Assembly: GCA_005799745.1 (NCBI GenBank)
Contig: SYFY01000203.1
Location: forward strand, 1 to 64,000
Origin: Gammaproteobacteria bacterium
GTDB lineage: Bacteria > Pseudomonadota > Gammaproteobacteria > Pseudomonadales > Azotimanducaceae
Direction: 5' to 3'
Length of the DNA stretch: 64,000 nucleotides
Shown here: positions 41,477 through 49,829 of the stretch, piece after piece
How positions within the stretch are numbered: position 1 is the first letter of the stretch
Layout: each line of letters begins with the position of its first letter
Position numbers and translations under genes: made by a program
Notes under the pieces: model-generated
Told to the model about the DNA's origin: nothing
Databases searched by the model: none
The model's input: only the letters and a program-made list of their open reading frames with translations

Positions 41477-43695
41477 ATCGTGACGGCGAAGGCGGAATAG
41501 CCTGCGTCTTGCATGGCGTCGACCAACTGACTTTGATCTTCGGCGATCGCAACGACTGCACCGCCGCCACCACCGCCCGTGAGTTTTGCCCCTGTTGCAC
41601 CATAGCGGCGGGCGACGTGGATCAACGTTTCCAGGGCCGGAGTTGAAAGGCCGAGCGCGTTCAAGAGGCCGTGGCAGATGTTGAAGATTTCGCCGAGTTG
41701 TCGCAGATCCCCGGATTTCGCTGCAGCGATACCATCATCTGTAAGTGAACCGATCTCAGTGAACAGGCGTTGATGCCTTGCCGGATCACGATCATGGCGT
41801 GCTCGCACGGCAGCAACCGTTTGTGCCGTACTACCAGGTTCACCCGATAAACCGATGACCAGCGGCAGTGGTTTGTCGAAATCGATAAAGGTCATCGGCG
41901 GCGTTGTGCCGCGTTGGAACCGAAGTGCACGCCCCCAGGTCGCGACGGTGTTGTCGACGCCCGAGGGAGAGCCGTGTGCGGCCGTTTCGAGTTCAAACGC
42001 CAGTGTATTGATTGCCTCGTTGTCCAAACCCAGCGCCCACGCTTCACTGATGGCGCGTAGTGCAGCAACGGCCATGGCTGCGGAACTGCCAAGTCCCATG
42101 CCGGGTGGCACATGTGGAAAAAGGCGAATGGTTGCGGCGCCTCCGTCCAGATTCATCTTCTGCATGACGCGGAACAGCGCGCCGCCGAACCCGGCTGTGG
42201 AGGCATCGAGATTTTGCGCGTAGTTCCAATCGTCGATGATCAACTGCGATTGGCCGCCGCCCCGTTCTGCACTCGCCTCGATAGCGATAGGAAGTGGGGC
42301 AGCGAAGGCGGGTTGCCCATACACCACTGCATGTTCACCTAACAGAATGACTTTGCCGCAAGCGGAGATCCTGGGTCTCGCTGATGTCGACTTAGTGATC
42401 ATCTCAGCCATCAGCGCTTCAGCTTTCCACACCTTGATTTCGCCGCTGGCCACCAGTGCGTCGACCACGGTGTCAAAGAGGTGATCAGGAACGCCGGCGG
42501 TACTCGCGACACTGCGTGCGTGGAGTTTCATGTGATTCGCTTGAATGCCACGCGTGCTGAGTGAACGCAGCGCTGCGAAATTCTGGGCAAGGCCTACAAC
42601 CCCCATGATGCCCGCGAGTTCCGGTGCTGTAGGCGAACCAAGCAGGTGATGACTGATGCGCACCATGGGATTGGTTTCGAGGGATCCGCCCACCGTACCC
42701 ACTTTCATTGGGATGCGGATTTCACCGGCGAGATCACCGTTTGTTGCGCGGTACCAGCGGGTCAGCGCCCGGTATCGACCATCCCGTGCAGCGAAGGCGT
42801 GGGCGGCAGCTTCAATCGCTCGCCAATCGTTACCGGTGGCGATCGCCACGGCATCCACGCCGTTCATGATGCCTTTGTTGTGTGTGGCGGCCCGATATGG
42901 ATCCATCAGGGCGAGATCGTTAGCGAGGATGATGCCGTCACGCACCTGTTCACCGGAAAATCCTGGTGTTTCCAATGACTGTATCGGGAAGTTGACCGTG
43001 GCAGTCACCACGGAGCGGTCGCTCAAGTTCGAGAGGATGCGCAGATGTGAGCGTCCGCCTGTTAGCCGAGCTACCAACGGTGCAATGCCTTCACACATCG
43101 AGTTGACGAGGTTCGCGCCCATCGCATCACGTGTATCGACATGCAGATACAGCACCAGCATTTCGCCGCCGGATTCGGGCGCAGTCATGACGTCGATCGT
43201 GATTTCGCGAGCGCCGCCCCCTCGGCGGACCATATTCGGAATAAGTGCGTTGGCTTCAGCGAGAATTTGTTCTTGCGCCTCGAGTAGCGTGTTACGAGCG
43301 GTACCCGTGTCACCAACACCGATGATCTGTATCTGACCGGAAAGCACAGGTTCCGGATGATTGCAGTGGAATCCGCCGCCCTCGCGGGCCATGCGTGCTG
43401 CACCTGACAACCCGGCAACGATAGACGGTTCTTCCACAACCAGTGGGATCACATAGTCACGTTCATTGATCAGAAAGTTCAGCGCAACGCCAAATGGCAG
43501 GCCATGCACACCGACCACGTTTTCGATCATGCGATCCGCGGTGGTGACCTTTAAAGTACTCGCGCCTGCGAGCAACCTGCGCGCCTCTTCTGCGGAGATG
43601 AGATCTCGTTCAGCGAGCGCCCCGATGCGTTCCTTCACAGAAAGCTTGAAGAAGTTCGGGATGCGGGAGTTACCCGATCCGGCGTTCGAGGCCAT
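41461..43695 (-). CDS. Fused HMG-CoA reductase (class II) - mevalonate kinase
   Basis: One 744-residue chain contains two consecutive mevalonate-pathway enzymes. Residues ~10-430 are a class II HMG-CoA reductase: catalytic Glu in ENVVGVHGLPFG, Lys in THNKGIMNG, Asp in ATGNDWRAIEAAAHAF, His in NHMKLHAR, and cofactor loop VDTRDAMGAN with the Asp found in NADH-preferring enzymes. Residues ~440-744 are a mevalonate kinase of the GHMP family: GKVILLGEHAVVYGQPAFA, PPGMGLGSSAAMAVA, catalytic Asp in SPSGVDNTVATWG, and KLTGGGGGGAVVAI. There is no stop or frameshift between them. The gene overlaps the upstream GHMP kinase by 26 bases. It would turn HMG-CoA into mevalonate and then phosphomevalonate within one protein. 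I know of no characterised enzyme with this architecture. Confidence 0.92.
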   Translation of the reverse strand: MASNAGSGNSRIPNFFKLSVKERIGALAERDLISAEEARRLLAGASTLKVTTADRMIENVVGVHGLPFGVALNFLINERDYVIPLVVEEPSIVAGLSGAARMAREGGGFHCNHPEPVLSGQIQIIGVGDTGTARNTLLEAQEQILAEANALIPNMVRRGGGAREITIDVMTAPESGGEMLVLYLHVDTRDAMGANLVNSMCEGIAPLVARLTGGRSHLRILSNLSDRSVVTATVNFPIQSLETPGFSGEQVRDGIILANDLALMDPYRAATHNKGIMNGVDAVAIATGNDWRAIEAAAHAFAARDGRYRALTRWYRATNGDLAGEIRIPMKVGTVGGSLETNPMVRISHHLLGSPTAPELAGIMGVVGLAQNFAALRSLSTRGIQANHMKLHARSVASTAGVPDHLFDTVVDALVASGEIKVWKAEALMAEMITKSTSARPRISACGKVILLGEHAVVYGQPAFAAPLPIAIEASAERGGGQSQLIIDDWNYAQNLDASTAGFGGALFRVMQKMNLDGGAATIRLFPHVPPGMGLGSSAAMAVAALRAISEAWALGLDNEAINTLAFELETAAHGSPSGVDNTVATWGRALRFQRGTTPPMTFIDFDKPLPLVIGLSGEPGSTAQTVAAVRARHDRDPARHQRLFTEIGSLTDDGIAAAKSGDLRQLGEIFNICHGLLNALGLSTPALETLIHVARRYGATGAKLTGGGGGGAVVAIAEDQSQLVDAMQDAGYSAFAVTIHSAE

Positions 43696-44632
43696 GAGCG
43701 GTTCCTGTCAGGTCGAGGGGGACAAACCCACGTTGCTGTGCGGCGCTTTCGAATGCTCCGATGTGATGGTGGCTGCCGTCATGATCGAATCCGATGACCA
43801 TGCCCACATCACCACCACCGGCACCGCAGGGTTTGTACAGTAGCCCGTGACCGTCCGCCAGCTCACTCAAGACATTGTGTGCCGTAGAGAAGATGCCGAG
43901 ATTAGCGGAGAGATCGAGATGCCGTAGGGCGTCGACATAGCGTCGCCACGCATCAGGGTCATCGGCGTGTTCAAAAAGTGCATGACAAGCCAGCGCCAAC
44001 ATGTCGAGTGGCACCGTATTGCCTCGCTCTCTCCAACTGCTGAAGCTGCCGAGTTTTTTCGCGGTGGAAGCACTTTCGCCGCTAAAAACGAAGCGGATAT
44101 GCAACGACAGCGGTAACTCGAGCGGCTGCGCGCGTTCACTCTTGAAACGAATGGTTCCACCGTGAATCGCTGCCGCAACGTCGAGTCCGCTGCCGCTGCC
44201 TTGAAAGTGTCGATGAGCAGCTATCGCGCGCGCAAGATCAACCTCTTCACCAGACCACGCAGCAAGCGCCCCATAACAAGCGACCAAAGCGGCGGCACTT
44301 GAGCCGATTCCGAGTTTGCCAGTGGCACCTTGGAACGTTGAGGTGTCTAGGACGATGTTGAGGTTTTCTCGCGGTGTGGAGATCAGCGCTGAGGCCGCTG
44401 CCGCAAACAGTCGAGCCGAGGTTGGAAGGGATGTCTCGCGAAGATCCGGTGTATCTACGGGTTTCATCTCGAAACCCGTAGCGTGCAAGCGAAACCCTGA
44501 TTTGTGCGAAGTGATCCGGCAGGTAGCGAATCGGTCGACCGCCATCACTGCAGCAGGCACACCCGCGAGCACGGCGTATTCACCCCAGAGAACGACCTTT
44601 CCTGGTGCTGTTGTTTCTACGATGTCAGGCAT
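43670..44632 (-). CDS. GHMP kinase, probable phosphomevalonate kinase
   Basis: A 320-residue GHMP-superfamily kinase. It has TAPGKVVLWGEYAVLAGVPA at the N-terminus, GKLGIGSSAAALVA (near 100), HFQGSGSGLDVAAAIHGG (near 145) and PCGAGGGDVGMVI (near 275). The fold and the GSGSGLDVA segment match phosphomevalonate kinase. The position between mvaD and the mevalonate kinase fusion supplies the missing step. The ORF track starts 17 codons earlier, inside mvaD. ATG 44632 is preferred because the family sequence starts there, and it overlaps the mvaD stop by 8 bases. Substrate assignment rests on context and should be treated as likely, not certain. Confidence 0.82.
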   Translation of the reverse strand: MPDIVETTAPGKVVLWGEYAVLAGVPAAVMAVDRFATCRITSHKSGFRLHATGFEMKPVDTPDLRETSLPTSARLFAAAASALISTPRENLNIVLDTSTFQGATGKLGIGSSAAALVACYGALAAWSGEEVDLARAIAAHRHFQGSGSGLDVAAAIHGGTIRFKSERAQPLELPLSLHIRFVFSGESASTAKKLGSFSSWRERGNTVPLDMLALACHALFEHADDPDAWRRYVDALRHLDLSANLGIFSTAHNVLSELADGHGLLYKPCGAGGGDVGMVIGFDHDGSHHHIGAFESAAQQRGFVPLDLTGTAHGLERRIG

Positions 44633-45563
44633 CAACAACTCGGGCACCGGCACCGAGACCTGTCCTGACGAGTTGCCGAACACCCGCTACTTCGCCGAGT
44701 GATTTCGCGACGATATCTGCAGCTTCCGGTAGACAGACAGCTTTGATCTGAGGACCCGCATCGATGGTGAAGAACACGGGTACGCCGCTGTCTCGAAGTG
44801 CGGAAATGCGCTGCATGAGCGCAATGCTGGTGCCATTCCAATAAAGCAATGTTGGCTGGCTCGACAACATCACAGCGTGCATGTTGAGCGTGCTGCGTTC
44901 GGCGAGTGTCGCCAGTGCGGAAAAGTCATGCGCCTGAACAGCATCGAGGGCGGCATGGAACATGGTCTTGGTCTGTTCGATCCACGCGGGATAAAAGGGC
45001 GACGTGTTGCGCGATCGCTCCATACCTGCGGAAGAGCTTACAGCCTTTCGTCCTGTATCCGTGATGGCAATGATGATGCTGAGTGGCCAGTCTTTGGCGT
45101 CGAGAAGTGGGGACGCTTGCCAGTTCGGTGGCTTAAGCGTTGCAAATCCTCCAAACAATGACCGAGCGGCCGAGCCCGAACCTTGTCGGGCCCAACCGCT
45201 ACAACTTTCAGTGGCTAACCCAAGTTGGCAATGTGCATTGATCGCGACGATCAGCGCCGCAAATCCCGATGCTGAAGAAGCGAGTCCGGCCCCCGTAGGG
45301 AAGTTGTTGGCGGTGTCGATGTGAATTGGTGGAATGGAGAAATGTTCTCGGAGCGATGCCAACCAACGAAGAACCTTCACGTCGTCGCTGAGCTCGCCAT
45401 TGATGCGCAGTTGATCTGCTTGCGCCGACATAACGGTCGTTGTCGTCGAGAGTCCATCGAGTGTGATGGACAAGGAAGGCGAGGCGGGCACGTTCCCTGT
45501 CTCAGGCGCTTTACCCCAATACTTGATCAGCGCGATATTGGGGTGGGCTATGGCGGTCGTCAC
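44625..45563 (-). CDS. mvaD: Diphosphomevalonate decarboxylase
   Basis: A 312-residue enzyme catalysing ATP-dependent decarboxylation of mevalonate diphosphate to isopentenyl diphosphate. Diagnostic motifs are HPNIALIKYWGKAPETGN at the N-terminus, FPTGAGLASSASGFAALIVA (near 90), QGSGSAARSLFGGF (near 127) with the essential Arg, and FTIDAGPQIKAVC (near 265) with the catalytic Asp. It is the first of three mevalonate genes on this strand, starting 9 bases after the amidase stop and overlapping the next kinase gene. Confidence 0.93.
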   Translation of the reverse strand: MTTAIAHPNIALIKYWGKAPETGNVPASPSLSITLDGLSTTTTVMSAQADQLRINGELSDDVKVLRWLASLREHFSIPPIHIDTANNFPTGAGLASSASGFAALIVAINAHCQLGLATESCSGWARQGSGSAARSLFGGFATLKPPNWQASPLLDAKDWPLSIIIAITDTGRKAVSSSAGMERSRNTSPFYPAWIEQTKTMFHAALDAVQAHDFSALATLAERSTLNMHAVMLSSQPTLLYWNGTSIALMQRISALRDSGVPVFFTIDAGPQIKAVCLPEAADIVAKSLGEVAGVRQLVRTGLGAGARVVDA

Positions 45564-45572
45564 GTTTCGATA

Positions 45573-47027
45573 TCAGTTCGCGAATGCTGGCGGAGGGGTG
45601 AAACGGAACCCGTCCTGTTCGAGTTTCTCGGCAATGCCGATGGTGATGAGATCACCGTATTCAGGACCGATGATCTGAACGCCAATCGGCAGACCCTCGC
45701 CATTCAAACCTGTTGGTATCACTGTAGATGGCAGGTAAGACACACCGGAAAGCCCAGCCCAGAACACTTGGCGGAAGTAAGGAATATCGCTGTTGTCCAC
45801 ACGCAGCATGCGTTCGGAAAACTTGCGGTGATCCTGAGGGAAGGCGGCTGTTGGCGTCACGGGCGCAAGCACGATATCATAGTTCTGGAAGAACTCGTGC
45901 CAACGCCATCGGAATTGCTCCCGATCTTCGTTGGCACCTGCCCAATCCCGAAAGCGGGTAGTTTGGTTGCGGAACACCGCAGCCGCCTCGCTCCTGTCGT
46001 CCGGTGCATATTTCGCCGCCTGTTTGAGTAGCGTTCCGAACTCCGCGTCGGGTGTGCCTGAAGCGAGTGTCGCCTGCAACAATCGTTGGTAGATGTCGTG
46101 GCTCTGTGCGCTGGAGAGTGCAGGGCGTGCCGAGCTGTCGACGTGTGCACCTTTGTCACGAAGCGCAGTAGCGACGGCTTCCACACGTTTGCGAACGTCC
46201 TGACTTACTGGACAGAATTCATCGTCGGCCCACACCGCAACACGCAGATCTGAAAGCTGCCGGCCCTCAAAGGTCGGCAAGTTGAGCGAGAAGCCCCTCG
46301 CGGCGATGGCGTCGGGCACTGCCATCGCACGCAGCGCGATTTCTAGATCCTTCGCTGAGCGTGCCAGAGGTCCGATGACGGCGATGTCTGTATCGGTTCG
46401 ATGATCTCCGGGGGCACTGTGACCTCGTGACCAGCACAGATTCCACGTCGGCTTGTGGCCAAACACGCCGCAGAAGTGCGCGGGATTGCGAATCGACCCA
46501 CCGATATCCGACCCCGCTTCGATGCCCGTGAATCCTGCAGCAAGCGACACAGCAGAACCGCCTGACGAGCCACCTGGGGTGCGCGTCCTGTCGTATGGAT
46601 TGTGTGTGGTGCCGTAGATGGCGTTGTAGCTCTGAAAATCTGCCAGGGCGAGTGGCACGTTGGTTTTGCCGTGCAGGTTAATACCGATGCCTTTGAGTCG
46701 CTTTACGGCCTCCGCGTCTTCCTGTGTCACGTTGACTTTCCACGCAGGGTTCCCCCAGGTGGTTGCGGTGCCCGCGACGTTGTAGGACTCCTTGATGGTC
46801 ATGGGTACGCCGTGGAGTGAGCCACGTGAGTGTCCGCGCGCCTTTTCTGAGTCCATTCGTCGCGCTTCGGCACGCGCGCTGTCGCGAAGATCGACGATGA
46901 CCGCATTGAGGGTCGGGTTGTAATGATCGATGCGATCAAGGTAGAGGTTTAACAACTCTTCGCAGCCAATCTCACTGCGTTGGATCATTGCCGCAAGCCG
47001 ATGTGCACTCTCAAAGACTGGATTCAT
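45573..47027 (-). CDS. Amidase signature family protein
   Basis: A 484-residue amidase. The Ser-cisSer-Lys triad is visible as Lys in VPMTIKESYNV (near 75), the PGGSSGGSAVSLAAGFT block (near 150) and the nucleophilic Ser in GSDIGGSIRNPA (near 173). The enzyme hydrolyses a carboxamide, but members are diverse. It also resembles GatA in the signature, though the C-terminus differs and no gatB/gatC is adjacent. It is the first gene before mvaD, with only 9 bases between, so it is likely co-transcribed with the mevalonate genes although no mechanistic link is known. Confidence 0.87.
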   Translation of the reverse strand: MNPVFESAHRLAAMIQRSEIGCEELLNLYLDRIDHYNPTLNAVIVDLRDSARAEARRMDSEKARGHSRGSLHGVPMTIKESYNVAGTATTWGNPAWKVNVTQEDAEAVKRLKGIGINLHGKTNVPLALADFQSYNAIYGTTHNPYDRTRTPGGSSGGSAVSLAAGFTGIEAGSDIGGSIRNPAHFCGVFGHKPTWNLCWSRGHSAPGDHRTDTDIAVIGPLARSAKDLEIALRAMAVPDAIAARGFSLNLPTFEGRQLSDLRVAVWADDEFCPVSQDVRKRVEAVATALRDKGAHVDSSARPALSSAQSHDIYQRLLQATLASGTPDAEFGTLLKQAAKYAPDDRSEAAAVFRNQTTRFRDWAGANEDREQFRWRWHEFFQNYDIVLAPVTPTAAFPQDHRKFSERMLRVDNSDIPYFRQVFWAGLSGVSYLPSTVIPTGLNGEGLPIGVQIIGPEYGDLITIGIAEKLEQDGFRFTPPPAFAN

Positions 47028-47109
47028 GGGATGACCGCACGCAGAGGAGCAGTCATGTTAAAGAAGATGACTTGCGGTGTTAACCTGCTGTTCGTAATCG
47101 GGAGCTGAC

Positions 47110-48129
47110 ATGAATACAAATCGACAATGGCTGCTGCACAAACGCCCCTACGGAATGGTGACACGCGAGAATTTTGAATACGCCGAATCGCCTATTCCGG
47201 TGCCGGGACCCGGCGAAGTGTTGGTGCGTAACCTGTGGCTGTCGTTTGATCCGACCCAGCGAGGCTGGATGGAAGACCGCGAGAGCTATGTTCCGCCCGT
47301 CAAGATCGGTGAAGTGATGCGGGCAGGCAGCATCGGACAGGTGGTCGAGTCCAATAATCCTGGGTTCAGCCGAGGCGATCTCGTGCAGACCACAGGGGGC
47401 TGGCAGGATTTTCTGGTCACAAAGCCGGATCAGGGGTTGATGGGTCTGAACAAGATTCCGGCAGGAATTCCTCCGGAAATGATGATGTCCGTGTTTGGTG
47501 TGACTGGATTAACTGCGTACTTCGGTCTTCTCGACCTCGGGGTGCCAAAAGCGGGCGAAACGGTCGTGGTCTCAGGTGCTGCGGGTGCAACAGGTTCCGT
47601 CGCTGGTCAGATTGCACGAATCAAAGGCTGCCGCGTGATCGGTATCGCTGGTGGTGCAGAGAAGTGCCGTTGGCTCAAGGACGTTGCTCGCTTTGACGGT
47701 GTCATCGACTACAAGAGCGAGAACGTGGATGCGCGCCTTGCAGAGCTTTGCCCCAAGCGTGTTGATGTCTTCTTTGACAACGTGGGTGGCGACATTCTCG
47801 AAGCGACGCTCAACCACATCAACATGAAGGCTCGAGTCGTGTTGTGTGGGGGTATCTCAGCCTACAACAACACTGAAGCCGCCCCTGGTCCGAAGAACCT
47901 CATGAACCTGGTGATCATGCGTGCGCGCATGGAAGGGTTTATCGTCATTGATTACATGTCGCGAGCCATGGAAGCCATCGCTGAACTCGGTCAGTGGGTG
48001 CAGTCAGGGCAACTGGTCTATCAGGTCGACGTGCAGCAAGGGTTCGACAACATTCCCGATACGTTGAATCGCCTGTTCACCGGGAAAAATCTGGGTAAAC
48101 AACTGCTGAAGATCGCTGATCCGTTCTGA
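47110..48129 (+). CDS. NADP-dependent oxidoreductase (MDR superfamily, CurA/alkenal reductase-like)
   Basis: A 339-residue zinc-free medium-chain reductase that would reduce the double bond of enones or alkenals using NADPH. The N-terminus NRQWLLHKRPYGMVTREN, the LSFDPTQRGWM segment and the Rossmann motif VVVSGAAGATGSVAGQIARIKGC (near 154) are typical. IDYKSENVDARL and FDNVGGDILEATL continue the pattern. It diverges from the amidase/mva operon across an 82-base gap, which probably contains both promoters. Confidence 0.88.
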   Translation: MNTNRQWLLHKRPYGMVTRENFEYAESPIPVPGPGEVLVRNLWLSFDPTQRGWMEDRESYVPPVKIGEVMRAGSIGQVVESNNPGFSRGDLVQTTGGWQDFLVTKPDQGLMGLNKIPAGIPPEMMMSVFGVTGLTAYFGLLDLGVPKAGETVVVSGAAGATGSVAGQIARIKGCRVIGIAGGAEKCRWLKDVARFDGVIDYKSENVDARLAELCPKRVDVFFDNVGGDILEATLNHINMKARVVLCGGISAYNNTEAAPGPKNLMNLVIMRARMEGFIVIDYMSRAMEAIAELGQWVQSGQLVYQVDVQQGFDNIPDTLNRLFTGKNLGKQLLKIADPF

Positions 48130-48163
48130 TTGGTTCAGCGTTCTCAGTAAGCCGCTGCAGGCC

Positions 48164-49375
48164 TCAAATCACTCCGCGTGCTTTGAGGTCGGCAATCGTC
48201 TCTGGCTTGCAACCAAGGTCTCTTAGTATCTCAGCGGTGTGCTCTCCGAGTGATGGCGCACGACTCCGAATTCGAATCGGTGTGCGCGAGAACTTCGCAG
48301 CAGGCCCCGTTAGCGGAACCTTCTGACCGTTGGCCAACTCAACCTCCTGCAACATGTCGCGTGAGTGCACATGTTTTTGTTGGGCTACTTCGGCGTAGGT
48401 ATTCACTCGTGTCGCGGGTAGGCCGAGTTCCGTACAACGGTTCACCACTTCTTCCACACTACGTTCAGCACAGTAGTTTGCGAGCAATCCGTCCAGGAGC
48501 TCACGCTGACCGAGTCGATCCATTAGACCGAGTGGGGCGAGATCTTCGCGGTTCATCTCTTTAGCAAGCAGCTTCCAGTGACTGTCGAGCAACACGCCGG
48601 CGAATACCCTCCCATTTGTGCAGGCGTAGGCGTTAACAGGTGTTGCCAATGCGAATTGATTGCCCATACGAGGTATTGGGATTTCAAGCGCACCCAATGT
48701 TGGGAAGCCGTTGCTTTGAAAAAGCAAACAATCGATTAACGCGATGTCGACGTGTTGGCCTTCACCCGTTCGGCTGCGGTGCAGCAATGCGGCCATGGTG
48801 CCGAGCGCCGCGTGCAATCCAGCCAGATCATCACCAAGAAACGTTGGCGCTTTTGTTGGTCCGCCCTGTGGTTCGCCGTTGAGTGAAGACCAGCCCGAGT
48901 AGTTCTGCGCAATCGGGTCATATCCGGCGCGTTCGTGCAGGTCACCAAACTGACCGAAGCCGCTTACGGACACATAGATGAGGTCAGGTTTGACTTCACG
49001 AAGGTGCTCGTAGCCCAGTCCCCAATCAGAAAGCGCACCCGGTCTGAAATTCTCAAGGAAAACGTCAGCGGTTCTAACAAGGTCCTTTAGGAGTTGTTGG
49101 CCTTCTGCGCCATGCAGATCGATCGTGACGTTGCGTTTGTTGCGATTCACCGTTTCGTGCGGAATGCCGAGGTTGGTTCCGGGCACCATCGGTAGCAGTC
49201 GCCGACCTACTTCACCGGTTGGTGCTTCGACCTTGATCACATCGGCGCCGTAATCGGCTAGCACACAACCACACATAGGCCCTGCCCATGTTGTCGTCAC
49301 TTCGACGACTTTAATGTCATGTAGCGGACCGTTGATGTCGGTACGGGCGGCTCGATAGAAATCATGTTTTTCCAT
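48164..49375 (-). CDS. CaiB/BaiF family (class III) CoA transferase
   Basis: A 403-residue class III CoA transferase that moves CoA between carboxylic acids through an aspartyl-CoA intermediate. Conserved features are HDIKVVEVTTTWAGPMCGCVLADYG and VIKVEAPTGEVGR at the N-terminus, the nucleophilic Asp region ENFRPGALSDWGLGYEHLREV with GDDLAGLHAALGTMAALLHR, and C-terminal RVNTYAEVAQ. ATG 49375 is preferred over the track start because the upstream stop at 49383 leaves 7 bases. The substrate pair is unknown. It shares an operon with a copper chaperone and an acyltransferase. Confidence 0.87.
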   Translation of the reverse strand: MEKHDFYRAARTDINGPLHDIKVVEVTTTWAGPMCGCVLADYGADVIKVEAPTGEVGRRLLPMVPGTNLGIPHETVNRNKRNVTIDLHGAEGQQLLKDLVRTADVFLENFRPGALSDWGLGYEHLREVKPDLIYVSVSGFGQFGDLHERAGYDPIAQNYSGWSSLNGEPQGGPTKAPTFLGDDLAGLHAALGTMAALLHRSRTGEGQHVDIALIDCLLFQSNGFPTLGALEIPIPRMGNQFALATPVNAYACTNGRVFAGVLLDSHWKLLAKEMNREDLAPLGLMDRLGQRELLDGLLANYCAERSVEEVVNRCTELGLPATRVNTYAEVAQQKHVHSRDMLQEVELANGQKVPLTGPAAKFSRTPIRIRSRAPSLGEHTAEILRDLGCKPETIADLKARGVI

Positions 49376-49382
49376 GGTTTTC

Positions 49383-49829
49383 TCAACGCAGATCGAATGG
49401 AACTTCCAGAATTTGGTCTTCGCCAATGCGCAGTTGAACGCTCACCGGCGAATCACCAGCAATGAATCCAAAGACCATCAAGTGTTTACCGCCGGGCTCG
49501 AAGGAGACGGTCTCTCCCGGCGCGACCACAACTTCCTTAAGCCGCCGCATGCGCATCATGCCTTCTTCCTCAAGCGTTTCGTGAAACTCAATCTTTCGTG
49601 CAGACTTACTTTGTGCGACTTTCAGAACAATCGGCGTTTCAGAATGATTGGTGACCTTGAAGTAGCCAGCAGTTTTGTCGAGCGGAGGTATCGGTTTGCG
49701 AATCCATGGGTCCGTTACTTCAATAAGCGGTGGAGCCATGTTGGGTTTCGAGCAAGACGCCAAGAACATAGAGCTGAGTATTCCGAACAAGGCAAATGCT
49801 GTTACGGCGCGTCGTGCGCTCACGCGCAT
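49383..49829 (-). CDS. PCu(A)C-type copper chaperone, lipoprotein
   Basis: A 148-residue periplasmic Cu(I)-binding protein used in cytochrome oxidase CuA assembly. A leader with lipobox LASCS precedes the domain. The copper ligand pattern is present as KIEFHETLEEEGMMRM (His and Met) and GGKHLMVFG (His and Met). It overlaps the upstream acyltransferase stop (start 49829, stop 49820) and precedes the CoA transferase by 7 bases. Cytochrome oxidase genes are not in the window. Confidence 0.87.
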   Translation of the reverse strand: MRVSARRAVTAFALFGILSSMFLASCSKPNMAPPLIEVTDPWIRKPIPPLDKTAGYFKVTNHSETPIVLKVAQSKSARKIEFHETLEEEGMMRMRRLKEVVVAPGETVSFEPGGKHLMVFGFIAGDSPVSVQLRIGEDQILEVPFDLR

